Shown here: positions 1 to 8,814 of the stretch, piece after piece
How positions within the stretch are numbered: position 1 is the first letter of the stretch
Layout: every line of letters starts with the position of its first letter
Origin: Sphingobium sp.
GTDB lineage: Bacteria > Pseudomonadota > Alphaproteobacteria > Sphingomonadales > Sphingomonadaceae
Reading direction: 5' to 3'
NCBI GenBank assembly: GCA_017745115.1
Contig: JAGIAA010000010.1
Coordinates: 5,851-69,850, forward strand
Length of the DNA stretch: 64,000 nt
The notes under the pieces: model-generated
Seen by the model: only the letters and a program-made list of their open reading frames with translations
Told to the model about the DNA's origin: nothing
The model's database searches: none
Made by a program: the position numbers and the translations under genes

Positions 1-732
1 GATCCCGCTAGCATGGGCGATCTCCATGCGACGATCGGTTTTGTGGCCGGCCTGATCGACGCCATCGATGCCCATCATGCGCAGCTCGCGACTCTTCATG
101 GCGTGCATATCGTGGCGGGCAGCCTCCCCTGCCCGCTCGACGACGGGCGCACAGTCAATCGCGCGCGCTTGTTCACACCCACCGGCAAGGTTGGTATTCA
201 GGACAAGCTCGTCATGACCCGGTTCGAACGGGAGAAATGGAACATTGCGGCGGGAGGACCGGTGCGCGTTTTCGACACCACCGTCGGCCGGATCGGCATT
301 TCAATCTGCTATGACGTCGAATTCCCATTAATCGCGCGCGCCCAGGCGGAGGCCGGCGCCACACTCATCCTCTCGCCCTCATGCACGGACACGATGCAAG
401 GCTACTGGCGGGTGCGCATCGGAGCGCAGGCACGTGCACTGGAGAACCAGTGCTTCGTCGCGCAGGCGCCAACAGTCGGCATGGCGCCCTGGTCGCCGGT
501 CCTCGATGAGAATTACGGCGCAGCTGGGCTGTTCGCTCCGCCCGACGGCGATGCGCCGGACAACGGCATATTGGCGCTAGGCTCGTTGGGTGAAGACCAG
601 TGGGTCTATGTCGAGGTTGACCCGGCGCGCGTCGCCCGCTGGCGAGAGGACGGCAGTGTCCGCCCATTCGAGCATTGGCCGGAGAGCGGCCAAATGGTCC
701 CGCTCAGCTGCGAATTGGTTGACCTTCGCTAA
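1..732 (+). CDS. Carbon-nitrogen hydrolase (nitrilase family), 5' end outside window
   Basis: The reading frame is open from the first base, so this is the C-terminal part of a longer gene. The nitrilase superfamily hydrolyses amides or nitriles with a Glu-Lys-Cys triad. Counting from the ATG at 13, the Lys is in QDKL (residue 65) and the nucleophile Cys is in SICYDVEFP (residue 99). The triad Glu should lie in the missing part. The later GAQARALENQCFVAQA stretch is also typical of the family. The substrate cannot be told; omega-amidase and aliphatic amidase types are possible. It converges on the TonB receptor gene. Confidence 0.85.
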   Translation, partial: DPASMGDLHATIGFVAGLIDAIDAHHAQLATLHGVHIVAGSLPCPLDDGRTVNRARLFTPTGKVGIQDKLVMTRFEREKWNIAAGGPVRVFDTTVGRIGISICYDVEFPLIARAQAEAGATLILSPSCTDTMQGYWRVRIGAQARALENQCFVAQAPTVGMAPWSPVLDENYGAAGLFAPPDGDAPDNGILALGSLGEDQWVYVEVDPARVARWREDGSVRPFEHWPESGQMVPLSCELVDLR

Positions 733-746
733 AGCGAGCAGCCGTC

Positions 747-767
747 GCCACCCCCCGCGAGGGTGGC
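747..767. terminator. Possible hairpin between convergent genes
   Basis: GCCACCC at 747-753 pairs with GGGTGGC at 761-767 around a 7-nt loop. It sits between the nitrilase stop and the stop of the convergent TonB receptor gene. There is no clear T-run on either strand, so terminator function is only suggested by position. Confidence 0.35.
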
Positions 768-777
768 CGGGAAGGCC

Positions 778-3669
778 CTAGAAGAACAGCTTGCGAAAGT
801 TGACGCTGAGCGTGCGGCCGTTGCGGTCCAGGAAGGGCCCCGAATAGGCATAAGGCGTCTGCCCCGTCGCATCGGTCACCTTGCGACGCGTGTCGAAGAT
901 GTTGTCGATGCCGAACTGCAGGCGTGCACCCCGCAGGAATGGCACCTTGTTGACCAGCTTCGGCATCTGCTGGAAGTTCACGAACAGGCGGAAATTCGTC
1001 GATGCCAGTGCGCCGAAGCGCAGCTGCGACGTCGGCCCGCTGGTGCCGAGGCTCTGCGTTGCGCTGTTCCAGTTCACGAATAGGCGCGTACCGAGCCAGC
1101 CCTGCGTATAACCAGCCTGAACCTGGACCTGGTGCTTCGAAGGATTGGCGCCGCCGCCCAGCGTGCCGCCGTTGAGCAGGTCGACGACTGGTAGCGTCGG
1201 CGCAAGCTGCGTCGTGCTGTCGAGCAGCCACGTGTGATAGACTGAAAGGTTGATCCGGCCAGTGCGCTGGTTGCCGCCGCCACCAAAACCACCACCGCCG
1301 AATCCGCCAAAACCGCCGCCCCCAAAACCGCCCGGACCACGGAAACCGCCTGGACCACCAGGACCGCCGAAGCCGCCCGGACCACCGGGCCCACCCTGAC
1401 CGCCGGGGCGGCCCTGGAAGACGAAATTGCCGCCTGCTGCATTGGGATTGCCCTGCACGACGATGGGCGGGCCACCTTCAGCAGGCGTGGTCGACTGGGA
1501 CTGTCCGGCCTGTGACTGGGCCTGCTGCGGCTGACCGGCCGCAGCCGCATTGGGTGCGCCCGCCTGATTTGACTGGCCCGGCTGGCCACCCTGTCCGGGC
1601 CGACCAGCCTGACCGAGCTGGCCGCTCTGCAAGGCCTGCGTGAGGCGCGCCGCCACGTCAGGGGGCAGCTGACCGCTCCGAATGCGCTCCTGAATGCGCT
1701 CGCGCGCCACTTCCTGGAACTGCCGGATCTCGCTCTGCGGCGTCTTCAGCTGCATGGTGAAGTTGAAGCCCCAGCGGAACTGCGTGCTCTTTTGCTCGGT
1801 GATATTGATCGGCCGCAGGTCGACCTGCGTCAGAACGCCATTCACGCGCGTGAAGCGGCTGGCAAAAGCCGCCTGGGTTTCCGCAGTGATACCCGGCAGC
1901 GCCGAAATCCCCCCGGTCGTGCGATTCTGGCTCAAGTCGAACTGGAAGTTGAGCTGCGGATCCTTGAGCGGATTCACCGAAACGCCGATGCGCCAGCTCT
2001 CCGTCTCGCCGTTGGTCAGACCGGGATTGCCGCCGGAAAGAGTACGAACATTGACCGTCTGGCCGGTCACATAGTCGAAGATCGGCACATTCTCGGTCTG
2101 AACGATCGCATCGCCGAGTTGCGACGCAGTCGGCGCATTTTGGCGCTTGGTGTAGTTGCCAGTCACGTTGACGATGCGCGCCGGCTGCCAGTTCACGCCA
2201 ACCGCATAAGTGTGGATCCAACCGAAGTCGGACAGACGGGAGAAATTGAAATTGCCGTTGACCGACAGGCGCCCGATCTTGTCCGCGAGCATGGAGCCGT
2301 TGCCGGCGATGGGCAGGTTGATGTTGCCAGATATGCCGCCGATGCTCCGCTGTACGCGTGACTGGGTGAGCGCACCCGCGTTCATGCGATTGGCCCGGAA
2401 CGTCGAGGTCGAGCCGAAGAGATGCCCCGTGAACGAAACGTCGCTCGAGCCGAGCCGGAAGAGCGATGTGTTGTAAAGCAGGTCCAGCGAGCCGGTGTCG
2501 GTATAGCTGCGCGACACATCGGCACCGGGGAGAAAGCGCTGGCCGATGTCATTGGCTGGATTCACCGTCAAGTCGCCCGCCGTCACAGCATCCTGATAGG
2601 CCTTGAGATCGAAAGGCCGGTCCGAAATCGTCCGCGTATAGCTGTGGTCGTAATTGCCGGTCAGGGTCATCTGACCCTTGGAGTGATCCCGCGTCAGGCC
2701 GAAGCCGCCATGCGCGCTGAAACGGCTCGAGGAACGCTCCAGCGCTACATCGTCAAGTGGTGACGTCGGGGTGAACTGGCTCGCCACGCCGCCGGGTGCA
2801 TAAGGGCTGGTCGCCGGGATATTGACGGACAGCACTGGCAGGACGCGCCCGATCGTGCTTTCCTGCTGATCCGTAACGATCTGACCATTCAGCGTGCCAG
2901 CCACGCGTTGGCCGAGCGGATGATGGTAGGTCGAGTTGATCGTGATTTGCGTGTCGGACGGCGTCAGGGTCCGGAAAGCGGAATCTTGACCGGTGAGACC
3001 GCGATCCGTCTCTTTCAGTTGCTCCTGACCCTGCACCTGGACATCCGTATTGAAACGCTTGCCATTGCGGATCGACATATAGCCGACCTCGGCATTGCCA
3101 TTCTTGCCGCCGCCTGCGGTCGGTACGCGGCCATTGACCTCGACGTTCACGGCACGGAAGCGCTGGCGCAGCACGATGTTCACGACCTTCTGATCGGCAT
3201 CATAGCCATAGCGGAGGCCGACTTCCTCGGGCAGCACATCGACGCGCTGGATCGCCTCAGAAGGCAGGCTGTTGATTTCATTGGGGCTTGAAAGACGGTG
3301 TCCTTCGAGCAGCATGACCGGCGGACGGCCGCTGGCGCTCTGCACCTGGGGGCCGAGCTCGTTGATGAGGTCGCTGACGTTGCTGACGCCGAGCGCGCGC
3401 ACATCGCCGGCATCGAGCTGCTGAACCGGCTTGACGTCTCCGACCACGGATCCGCGCTCGCGGGCACCAGTCACGACGATCTCATCGTCGGCGAGGTCCT
3501 CATCGGCATTGAGGCCGGTTGAACGGACGGTCGGGGCTGAGCTCGGCGTCGGCGCCCTGGGCGCCGGCTGGGCCTGCGCGGCGGGTTCCTGGGCTATGGC
3601 CGGAGCCGCCAGCGCCAATGGCGACGCAGCCGCAAGCAGGGTCAGCATCAGGTGATTACGCGCAGTCAT
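778..3669 (-). CDS. TonB-dependent receptor with Gln/Gly-rich insert
   Basis: A 963-residue outer-membrane receptor for energy-dependent uptake. I chose the ATG at 3669 because GGGGAG lies just upstream and a signal peptide follows (MTARNHLMLTLLAAASPLAL, cleavage near AIAQ). The longer open frame up to 3903 is not signal-like. A TonB-box-like stretch (DEIVVTGAR) precedes a plug domain, and the barrel ends in aromatic FRKLFF. Residues about 675-806 form an unusual low-complexity insert, first Gln/Ala-rich and then dominated by GGPGG and GGFGG repeats, just before the last barrel strands. The ligand is unknown; no substrate-specific gene is adjacent. Confidence 0.88.
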   Translation of the reverse strand: MTARNHLMLTLLAAASPLALAAPAIAQEPAAQAQPAPRAPTPSSAPTVRSTGLNADEDLADDEIVVTGARERGSVVGDVKPVQQLDAGDVRALGVSNVSDLINELGPQVQSASGRPPVMLLEGHRLSSPNEINSLPSEAIQRVDVLPEEVGLRYGYDADQKVVNIVLRQRFRAVNVEVNGRVPTAGGGKNGNAEVGYMSIRNGKRFNTDVQVQGQEQLKETDRGLTGQDSAFRTLTPSDTQITINSTYHHPLGQRVAGTLNGQIVTDQQESTIGRVLPVLSVNIPATSPYAPGGVASQFTPTSPLDDVALERSSSRFSAHGGFGLTRDHSKGQMTLTGNYDHSYTRTISDRPFDLKAYQDAVTAGDLTVNPANDIGQRFLPGADVSRSYTDTGSLDLLYNTSLFRLGSSDVSFTGHLFGSTSTFRANRMNAGALTQSRVQRSIGGISGNINLPIAGNGSMLADKIGRLSVNGNFNFSRLSDFGWIHTYAVGVNWQPARIVNVTGNYTKRQNAPTASQLGDAIVQTENVPIFDYVTGQTVNVRTLSGGNPGLTNGETESWRIGVSVNPLKDPQLNFQFDLSQNRTTGGISALPGITAETQAAFASRFTRVNGVLTQVDLRPINITEQKSTQFRWGFNFTMQLKTPQSEIRQFQEVARERIQERIRSGQLPPDVAARLTQALQSGQLGQAGRPGQGGQPGQSNQAGAPNAAAAGQPQQAQSQAGQSQSTTPAEGGPPIVVQGNPNAAGGNFVFQGRPGGQGGPGGPGGFGGPGGPGGFRGPGGFGGGGFGGFGGGGFGGGGNQRTGRINLSVYHTWLLDSTTQLAPTLPVVDLLNGGTLGGGANPSKHQVQVQAGYTQGWLGTRLFVNWNSATQSLGTSGPTSQLRFGALASTNFRLFVNFQQMPKLVNKVPFLRGARLQFGIDNIFDTRRKVTDATGQTPYAYSGPFLDRNGRTLSVNFRKLFF

Positions 3670-3886
3670 GAGGCTCCCCGCTTCGTCGAAATATGATTCT
3701 GGTAGGCAGACGCTATGGCAGCGAAGCTTTCGCAACGCTGACCGTTGCTTTTTCGACGATGTTCTTGTGCCGCTGATTTCAACATTGAAACGTTCGGGCA
3801 CACATTGTTGCAAACATTGCCTACTGTTGCCGAAATGGCCTATCGCGGCCGCGCCAGGACAGTTCATGGAGAGGATGCCAGCTAGG

Positions 3887-4387
3887 ATGAGCCAGACGCT
3901 CACAATTGAAGACCGGATCGCCTTGCAAGACCTGATCGCAAATTATGGTTGGGCGCTCGATACCGGCGAGGTCGAAAACCTCGTGGCCTGCTTCACGCCC
4001 GATGCCGTCATGACCGAAGAAGTCTTCGACGATCCCGACATCTGGGAAGGTCATGACGGCATTCGCGGCATCGCAGAGCATTATCGCAACGCCCCGGGTT
4101 TTCCGGGCCGCCAGCATCATGTGACACAGACGCAATACACACCGCAGGACGACGGGTCGGTGAAAATGCGAAGCTTTGCCTTCGTCACGGAATGCGAGGG
4201 CGAGCCGCCCTATGTCTTGCGCTTCACCGGCTGGTACGACGATCATGCCGTCAAGTGCGAAGACGGCCAGTGGCGATTCAAGCGCCGTACCGTGCGGCTG
4301 TGGGACGGCGAGGTGCTCAAGAATTTCCCCGGCCGTGGACAATGGGTGCCGCGCAAGCGCCCCCCGTCGTTGATCATCAAAAGATAG
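3887..4387 (+). CDS. SnoaL/NTF2-like family protein
   Basis: A 166-residue cone-fold protein starting MSQTLTIEDRIALQDLIANY. The opening helix followed by the DTGEVENLVACFTPDAV strand is typical of SnoaL-like polyketide-cyclase or dehydratase relatives. The family includes both enzymes and non-enzymatic binding proteins, so no reaction is assigned. The start is uncertain: in-frame ATGs at 3866, 3875 and 3887 are all possible, and the last best matches the usual family N-terminus. It is divergent from the TonB receptor gene; the 217 bp between them should hold both promoters. Confidence 0.75.
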   Translation: MSQTLTIEDRIALQDLIANYGWALDTGEVENLVACFTPDAVMTEEVFDDPDIWEGHDGIRGIAEHYRNAPGFPGRQHHVTQTQYTPQDDGSVKMRSFAFVTECEGEPPYVLRFTGWYDDHAVKCEDGQWRFKRRTVRLWDGEVLKNFPGRGQWVPRKRPPSLIIKR

Positions 4388-4468
4388 AGCGAGTCGATCG
4401 CAAGGCCAGCCCGCTCCTGAAGGCTGCGCGAGTTTACGCCCTGAACAGGACCGACCTCGCGCAAATCC

Positions 4469-5668
4469 TCACTTCAGCTTGAAATCGAACTGGATGCGCA
4501 GGCCCAGCACCAGGGCGTTGCGGATCGTCGGGTCCGCCGACGGGCTGACGACATATTGCACGTCGGGCTGCAGGCTGAGTCCGGGCAGAATCTCGTCCTT
4601 GTACGTCGCTTCGATGATCGTCTCGTTCTTGTGCAGCGGCGTACCCGCTACGAGCGAACTGTTGCGATAGCTGCGCGACAGGTGTGCACTCCCAATGCCC
4701 AGCGAGAAGCTGCTTGCCGGCCGCGATTGGAAGACATGATCGACCAGCACGCCGGCCTGCCATCCACCGGCATAAGGCGTAGTGTAGCCATCCGAGATGC
4801 CGCCGCGAACGAAGCCGCTGACGGTCGCCCCGCCATGCTTGGCGAACAACTCGTGTTCGACCGTGAAATAGAGACCCTGCGATACGTGCGTTGTGTTTTC
4901 CGGCACGATATCGGGCGCATCGATGACGGGCTGCTCCTTGGTGTAGCGCCAGGCACCGATCGCAACCTTGCCGCTGCCGGTCCAGCCCAGTTCGCTGATC
5001 AAGAGCAGGCCTTCGGGGCCGAACGGCGCCACGCCATCCGCGTCGCCGATCGTGCCGGCCTTGGCGTTGAGCACGGCGGCCCGGACATAGGTGCCGCCGA
5101 ACGCCGCATTGACACGACCGGCTAGCGCCGTTGAAGGGAAAATGGAAGGGCCGTTGGGACCGGTTGCAGACAGCTCCGAGCCGATACCGAAAGGCGGCGA
5201 GATCAGCAGTCCCGATGCGTCGTTCTGGTAGAACTCGGTGTTAAGATCATAAAGGCCTGCACGCACCGACACGTTCCCGAAAGCCTGCTCCGCCCAAGCC
5301 TCATAGACCTTGAGATGCGTCGTTCCGACTTCGATGTTGTTCACGCCCTGGATGGACCCTACCAAATCGTTGGGCCGGCCACCGAGATTGTTGAGAACGT
5401 TGACGAAAACCGTGGCACCTTGCCAGCCTGCGAGTTGATCGAGATCGAACTCTGCTGTCAGGTTGAGATTGTCGAGCCAGCGCGTCCCCCTGGAGACGCC
5501 GCCGCTCACGACGCCGACGACGTCGGTTTTGTAGGCGCCTTCAACCGTAATGGGAGCCTTTGCTTCTTCGGCACCATCCTGTGCGAATGCAGGCGCCGAG
5601 AAGCAAATCATCGACCCAAGGATCGACGCAGACGCGACGAGCCCCGCAACACTCTTCTGAATAACCAT
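4469..5668 (-). CDS. oprB: OprB-type carbohydrate-selective porin
   Basis: A 399-residue outer-membrane porin, probably for sugar diffusion. The ATG at 5668 has GAGGTGG five bases upstream; the frame also runs to a GTG at 5677, which overlaps that ribosome site and is less likely. The signal peptide ends near APAFAQ. Family features include LDNLNLTAEFDLDQLAGWQG near the N-terminus, the YDLNTEFYQ segment, SPPFGIGSELS and a C-terminal strand ending IQFDFKLK. The gene is alone on its strand, with a 13-bp palindrome 29 bp upstream of its start that could be an operator. It converges with the NTF2-like gene. Confidence 0.85.
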   Translation of the reverse strand: MVIQKSVAGLVASASILGSMICFSAPAFAQDGAEEAKAPITVEGAYKTDVVGVVSGGVSRGTRWLDNLNLTAEFDLDQLAGWQGATVFVNVLNNLGGRPNDLVGSIQGVNNIEVGTTHLKVYEAWAEQAFGNVSVRAGLYDLNTEFYQNDASGLLISPPFGIGSELSATGPNGPSIFPSTALAGRVNAAFGGTYVRAAVLNAKAGTIGDADGVAPFGPEGLLLISELGWTGSGKVAIGAWRYTKEQPVIDAPDIVPENTTHVSQGLYFTVEHELFAKHGGATVSGFVRGGISDGYTTPYAGGWQAGVLVDHVFQSRPASSFSLGIGSAHLSRSYRNSSLVAGTPLHKNETIIEATYKDEILPGLSLQPDVQYVVSPSADPTIRNALVLGLRIQFDFKLK

Positions 5669-6040
5669 TGCGACCACCTCTGTTTTTTTGAGGGCCTAAT
5701 GGTAACCATTTAATTGGCCGTGGCAGGGCTTGGTTAACGTTCATTTAGCCATGATTGGCGAAAGCAATCTGTTGATTGTACGACCATATTATGTCGCACT
5801 CGCTGGTGATTTTTCGACAAATTTGGCGGAATACGTCTGATTTTCGGGGTAGCGCACCAATCACGCGTTTCGGAATTGCCGAGTGGACCAAAAGTCGTCC
5901 GAAAAATTCGGATGAGCCGGCCTTCTATATTATGGGACTTCGGCAGGCTCTTATGCGGAACCGGCATTAACCGGTTTTTATCCGCCCACCATTATGACCA
6001 TCCAAAAGAGCTAGACCCATAGAGGTGGCTAGGAGGTCGC
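5669..6040. other. Intergenic region between divergent porin and chemotaxis receptor genes
   Basis: This 372-bp stretch is visibly more AT-rich than its neighbours. It holds the palindrome at 5698-5710 near the porin and a short hairpin, AACCGG (5959-5964) with CCGGTT (5971-5976) followed by TTTA, ahead of the chemotaxis receptor. The receptor's ribosome site AGGAGG is at 6031-6036. The small open frames here lack ribosome sites and look random, so I take this as a double promoter region. Confidence 0.6.
5698..5710. promoter_or_regulatory. Candidate operator of the porin gene
   Basis: AATGGT-A-ACCATT is a perfect 6+1+6 inverted repeat, 29 bp upstream of the porin ATG. Repressors of the LacI or GntR families often bind sites of this size, but no such regulator gene is nearby. 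Confidence 0.35.
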
Positions 6041-7858
6041 GTGTCTTACACTATCAATCGGATGATGACGACGGCCGTCGGCATCATTGCCCTTCTCGTT
6101 CTGTTGACCGGCGCCGCGAGCATCTGGTCGAGCCGTCATCAGGCGGCTGCGCTCGAGCGCATGAACAAGGCATCCGAGCTGCTGCGCAACCATATGGAAG
6201 CCGACATGATGCATGACGCCATTCGCGCGGACGTGCTGAGCGTGCTGGTTGCCGCAAGTGGCGGCGAAACCAATCTCGAGGAAACCCGCAAGGATTTCGC
6301 AGAGCACAGCAAGCTTCTGGTCGACAACATCGCCAACGACGTCGCCTATGACGAATCCGAAGTCGTCGCAACCGAGGCGACCAAGATCCAGGAGCAGGTG
6401 AAGCGTTATGTCGCTTCAGCGACCGAGATCTCGCAGAATCCGGCAAGCGCACAGGCGCTTTTCGCAGGTTTCATCAAAGATTTCCGCGAGCTCGAAGACG
6501 GCATGAGCGCGGTTTCCGATGCGATCGAAGCTCACACGACCGAGGTCAAGGCGCAGTCTGAATCGGCGGCGCGTCTTGCTGCCGGCCTCATCATTGCCAG
6601 TACCATCGGCTGTTTCGGCGTCGTCGTCCTGATTGGCATCATGTGCCGCCGTAAGGTCATCGCACCGCTCGCCGAACTGGTCGCTGTCATCCAGCGCATG
6701 AGCGCAGGCGACCTGCAGGTCACCGTTCCTTCGACCGAGCGCAAGGACGAGCTCGGTCAGTTGGCCGGCGCGACACTCAATTTCCGCGATCAACTCACGG
6801 AAGCCGAGCGCTCCAAGGCCGCTCAGACCGACCTCATCGTCTCCAGCGTCGGCGAAGGCCTAGCGCGGCTCGCGAAGGGCGACCTCGTGTCGCGCATCGA
6901 AGAGGAACTCACTGGGCCGTTCGCGCGCCTCAAGAGCGACTTCAACAGCGCCATCGACTCGATGCGCGAGACGATGCTCTCGGTTTCGGGCGCCTCGAAC
7001 GACATCAATCGTGGTGCCACCGAGATCCGCGCCTCATCCGACGACTTGTCGCAGCGCACGGAGCAGCAGGCCGCCAATATCGAAGAGACGGCTGCGGCAA
7101 TGAACCAGCTCACGACGACCGTTCGCGAAACCGCGGAAGACGCTGGCCGGGCCAACCAGCTCGTGACGCAGGTTCGCGATCAGGCGGAACATGGCGGCGA
7201 CGTCGTGCGCCGCGCCGTGGACGCCATGGCCGGGATCGAGCGCTCGTCGGACGAGATCAGCGAGATCATCTCGGTAATCGACGGCATTGCGTTCCAGACC
7301 AACCTGCTGGCGCTGAACGCAGGCGTCGAAGCCGCCCGTGCAGGCGACGCCGGCAAGGGCTTCGCGGTCGTTGCCAGCGAAGTGCGGGCCCTTGCCCAGC
7401 GCTCGGCCGACGCGGCAAAGGACGTCAAGACCCGCATTCTCGCCTCGCGCGAGCAGGTCGGCAGCGGCGTGTCGCTGGTCAACGAAACCGGCGAAGCGCT
7501 TGGCGCGATCATCGGCCAGATCAATGAGATCAACGAACGCGTCTCGGCGATCGCGTCGGCCGCCACGCGCCAGTCGACCGGCATCCAGCAGATCAACTCG
7601 GCGATCAGCGACATGGACAGCATGACGCAGCAGAATGCCGCGATGGTCGAGGAATCGAACGCCGCCGCGCGCAACCTCTCGTCGGGCGCCGACGACCTAG
7701 TCGAAAAAGTGTCGCGGTTCCGCACCGGCAGCGATCATGGCCGCCCCTCGTCGACGAATAGCTATCGCGCACCGGCCCCGGTCCGCTCAGCCCCTGCGTC
7801 GCGCGTCAGCGGTAACACCGCTCTCGCCGTCCAGGACGAGGACTGGCAGGAGTTTTGA
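6041..7858 (+). CDS. Methyl-accepting chemotaxis protein with C-terminal CheR-docking-like tail
   Basis: A 605-residue transmembrane chemoreceptor. It starts at GTG 6041, four bases after AGGAGG; the next ATG (6062) has no better site. TM1 is near residues 9-28, a periplasmic helical sensor follows to about 180, TM2 lies at about 181-204, then a HAMP domain and a second HAMP-like unit near 278-310. The signalling hairpin contains [20 protein letters not shown] and [18 protein letters not shown]. The last five residues, DWQEF, match the pattern of the NWETF tether that docks CheR/CheB in enteric receptors. No che genes are adjacent; the ligand is unknown. Confidence 0.93.
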   Translation: MSYTINRMMTTAVGIIALLVLLTGAASIWSSRHQAAALERMNKASELLRNHMEADMMHDAIRADVLSVLVAASGGETNLEETRKDFAEHSKLLVDNIANDVAYDESEVVATEATKIQEQVKRYVASATEISQNPASAQALFAGFIKDFRELEDGMSAVSDAIEAHTTEVKAQSESAARLAAGLIIASTIGCFGVVVLIGIMCRRKVIAPLAELVAVIQRMSAGDLQVTVPSTERKDELGQLAGATLNFRDQLTEAERSKAAQTDLIVSSVGEGLARLAKGDLVSRIEEELTGPFARLKSDFNSAIDSMRETMLSVSGASNDINRGATEIRASSDDLSQRTEQQAANIEETAAAMNQLTTTVRETAEDAGRANQLVTQVRDQAEHGGDVVRRAVDAMAGIERSSDEISEIISVIDGIAFQTNLLALNAGVEAARAGDAGKGFAVVASEVRALAQRSADAAKDVKTRILASREQVGSGVSLVNETGEALGAIIGQINEINERVSAIASAATRQSTGIQQINSAISDMDSMTQQNAAMVEESNAAARNLSSGADDLVEKVSRFRTGSDHGRPSSTNSYRAPAPVRSAPASRVSGNTALAVQDEDWQEF

Positions 7859-7897
7859 CCGCTTTTAACAAAGCAAAACGGCAAACATAATCACTGA

Positions 7898-7926
7898 CCC
7901 CGGGCGATCCGATCGTCCGGGGTTTT
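7898..7926 (+). terminator. Terminator of the chemotaxis receptor gene
   Basis: CCCCGGGCGATC (7898-7909) pairs with GATCGTCCGGGG (7911-7922) with one G:T pair, followed by TTTTACTTT. It begins 40 bp after the receptor stop. Confidence 0.75.
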
Positions 7927-7944
7927 ACTTTGCCGTTTCAACGC

Positions 7945-7974
7945 AAAAGGGCCTCCCTTGCGGAAGGCCCTTTT
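7945..7974. terminator. Second hairpin, decayed copy of the tRNA-Arg terminator
   Basis: AAAAGGGCCT (7945-7954) pairs perfectly with AGGCCCTTTT (7965-7974). It has A- and T-runs on both sides and could work in both directions. It resembles the hairpin at 8074-8104, and both are followed by the same 23-bp sequence from the tRNA-Arg 3' end. Confidence 0.65.
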
Positions 7975-7997
7975 GATTTGGCGCACCCGGAACGATT
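7975..7997. repeat. Duplicated 3' end of tRNA-Arg (direct repeat)
   Basis: The 23 bases at 7975-7997 are identical to 8105-8127, which include the CCA end, discriminator base, acceptor stem and part of the T arm of tRNA-Arg. Each copy is preceded by a similar hairpin, giving a 130-bp duplication unit. Such tRNA 3'-end duplications are commonly left by integrase-mediated insertion, but no integrase is seen. Confidence 0.75.
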
Positions 7998-8073
7998 GCC
8001 CTCGGCTTCGCCTCGGTCGTCTCCGCTTCGCTTCGACGCCGAGGTTCGCTTCATTCGATGGGGCCACCAAATC

Positions 8074-8104
8074 AAAAGGGCCCTTCTTGCGAAGAGCCCT
8101 TTTT
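8074..8104 (-). terminator. Terminator of tRNA-Arg
   Basis: AAAAGGGC (8074-8081) pairs with GCCCTTTT (8096-8103), with an inner CTTC/GAAG stem and a TTGC loop. On the minus strand this follows directly after the tRNA and ends in a T-run. Confidence 0.75.
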
Positions 8105-8108
8105 GATT

Positions 8109-8185
8109 TGGCGCACCCGGAACGATTCGAACGTCCGACCCTCAGATTCGTAGTCTGATGCTCTATCCAGCTGAGCTACGGGTGC
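8109..8185 (-). tRNA. tRNA-Arg (ACG anticodon)
   Basis: Read on the minus strand, the gene starts GCACCCG and ends CGGGTGC plus discriminator G and an encoded CCA, giving a 7-bp acceptor stem. The anticodon loop CTACGAA carries ACG. The D arm (TAGCTCAGCTGGATAGAGCA) and T arm (GTTCGAATC) are canonical. Its 3' end is partly duplicated at 7975-7997. Confidence 0.97.
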
Positions 8186-8313
8186 ATTGCCATGTCGTCG
8201 CGCGAGGGCCGAGGCCGCCGCGGGAGAGGCGCAGATAGTCTCGCCCGTTCCCCGTGGCAACCCCTTTTTTGGCCTTTGTGCAGGGGCTCGTAACCGGCTA
8301 ACGCGGCGCCGGC

Positions 8314-8814
8314 CTATTGGGGTCCCGGTGCACGCAACGGAATGCCGCGCGGATAGCTCTCCACCACTTCGGCAAGTGGCTGGCCGTCTTCGGACAGGAC
8401 GAAGGCCCTGTGGCGCACGATGATGCCTGCCTTCTCTCGCACCTCGCTCGCCAAAGTCCGCCGGGTCGGCTTGAGCGGGCTGATGACGACCCCGAACGGT
8501 ATGTCGCCCGAAAGCAAAGCATGGTTCATCCCGGCCGTCAGTCGATCGGGCCGATACCAGTTCTCTGCAATCGAATAGACGGCCTCGCCGCATTTCAGCC
8601 GCACCCTGCGATACACAAGCTCGACTGCTGGCCCGGCTTCGAGATCGGTGCGCACTTTTTTTGGCGCGTTCCGGCGGGCGGTACGATCCACCTCGGCGCG
8701 AATGGGCACAGGGCAACGTCGCTGCAGCACTGCAGTGGCGCTGTTCGCAGCACGCAGTTCTGCATCGAGATCAGCTACCAAGCCGCCCTGCAAAAGGACG
8801 GCGAGAAGGATCAC
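8314..8814 (-). CDS. Small exported protein coupled to ppdK; chorismate-lyase/UTRA-like features
   Basis: A 166-residue protein whose GTG start overlaps the ppdK stop in a GTGA junction, so translation is probably coupled. The N-terminus (MILLAVLLQGGLVA) looks like a short signal peptide. The C-terminal half has an L-x-G-x-I-P-F-G motif, then TRRTLASEV, and an HRAF-x7-GQPLAEVVESY motif. That order recalls the chorismate lyase/UTRA fold, in which a substrate pocket is closed by such strands. This is a fold-level guess from motifs; I do not recognise the protein. It might act with PEP/pyruvate metabolism only in the sense of being co-transcribed. Confidence 0.6.
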   Translation of the reverse strand: MILLAVLLQGGLVADLDAELRAANSATAVLQRRCPVPIRAEVDRTARRNAPKKVRTDLEAGPAVELVYRRVRLKCGEAVYSIAENWYRPDRLTAGMNHALLSGDIPFGVVISPLKPTRRTLASEVREKAGIIVRHRAFVLSEDGQPLAEVVESYPRGIPLRAPGPQ

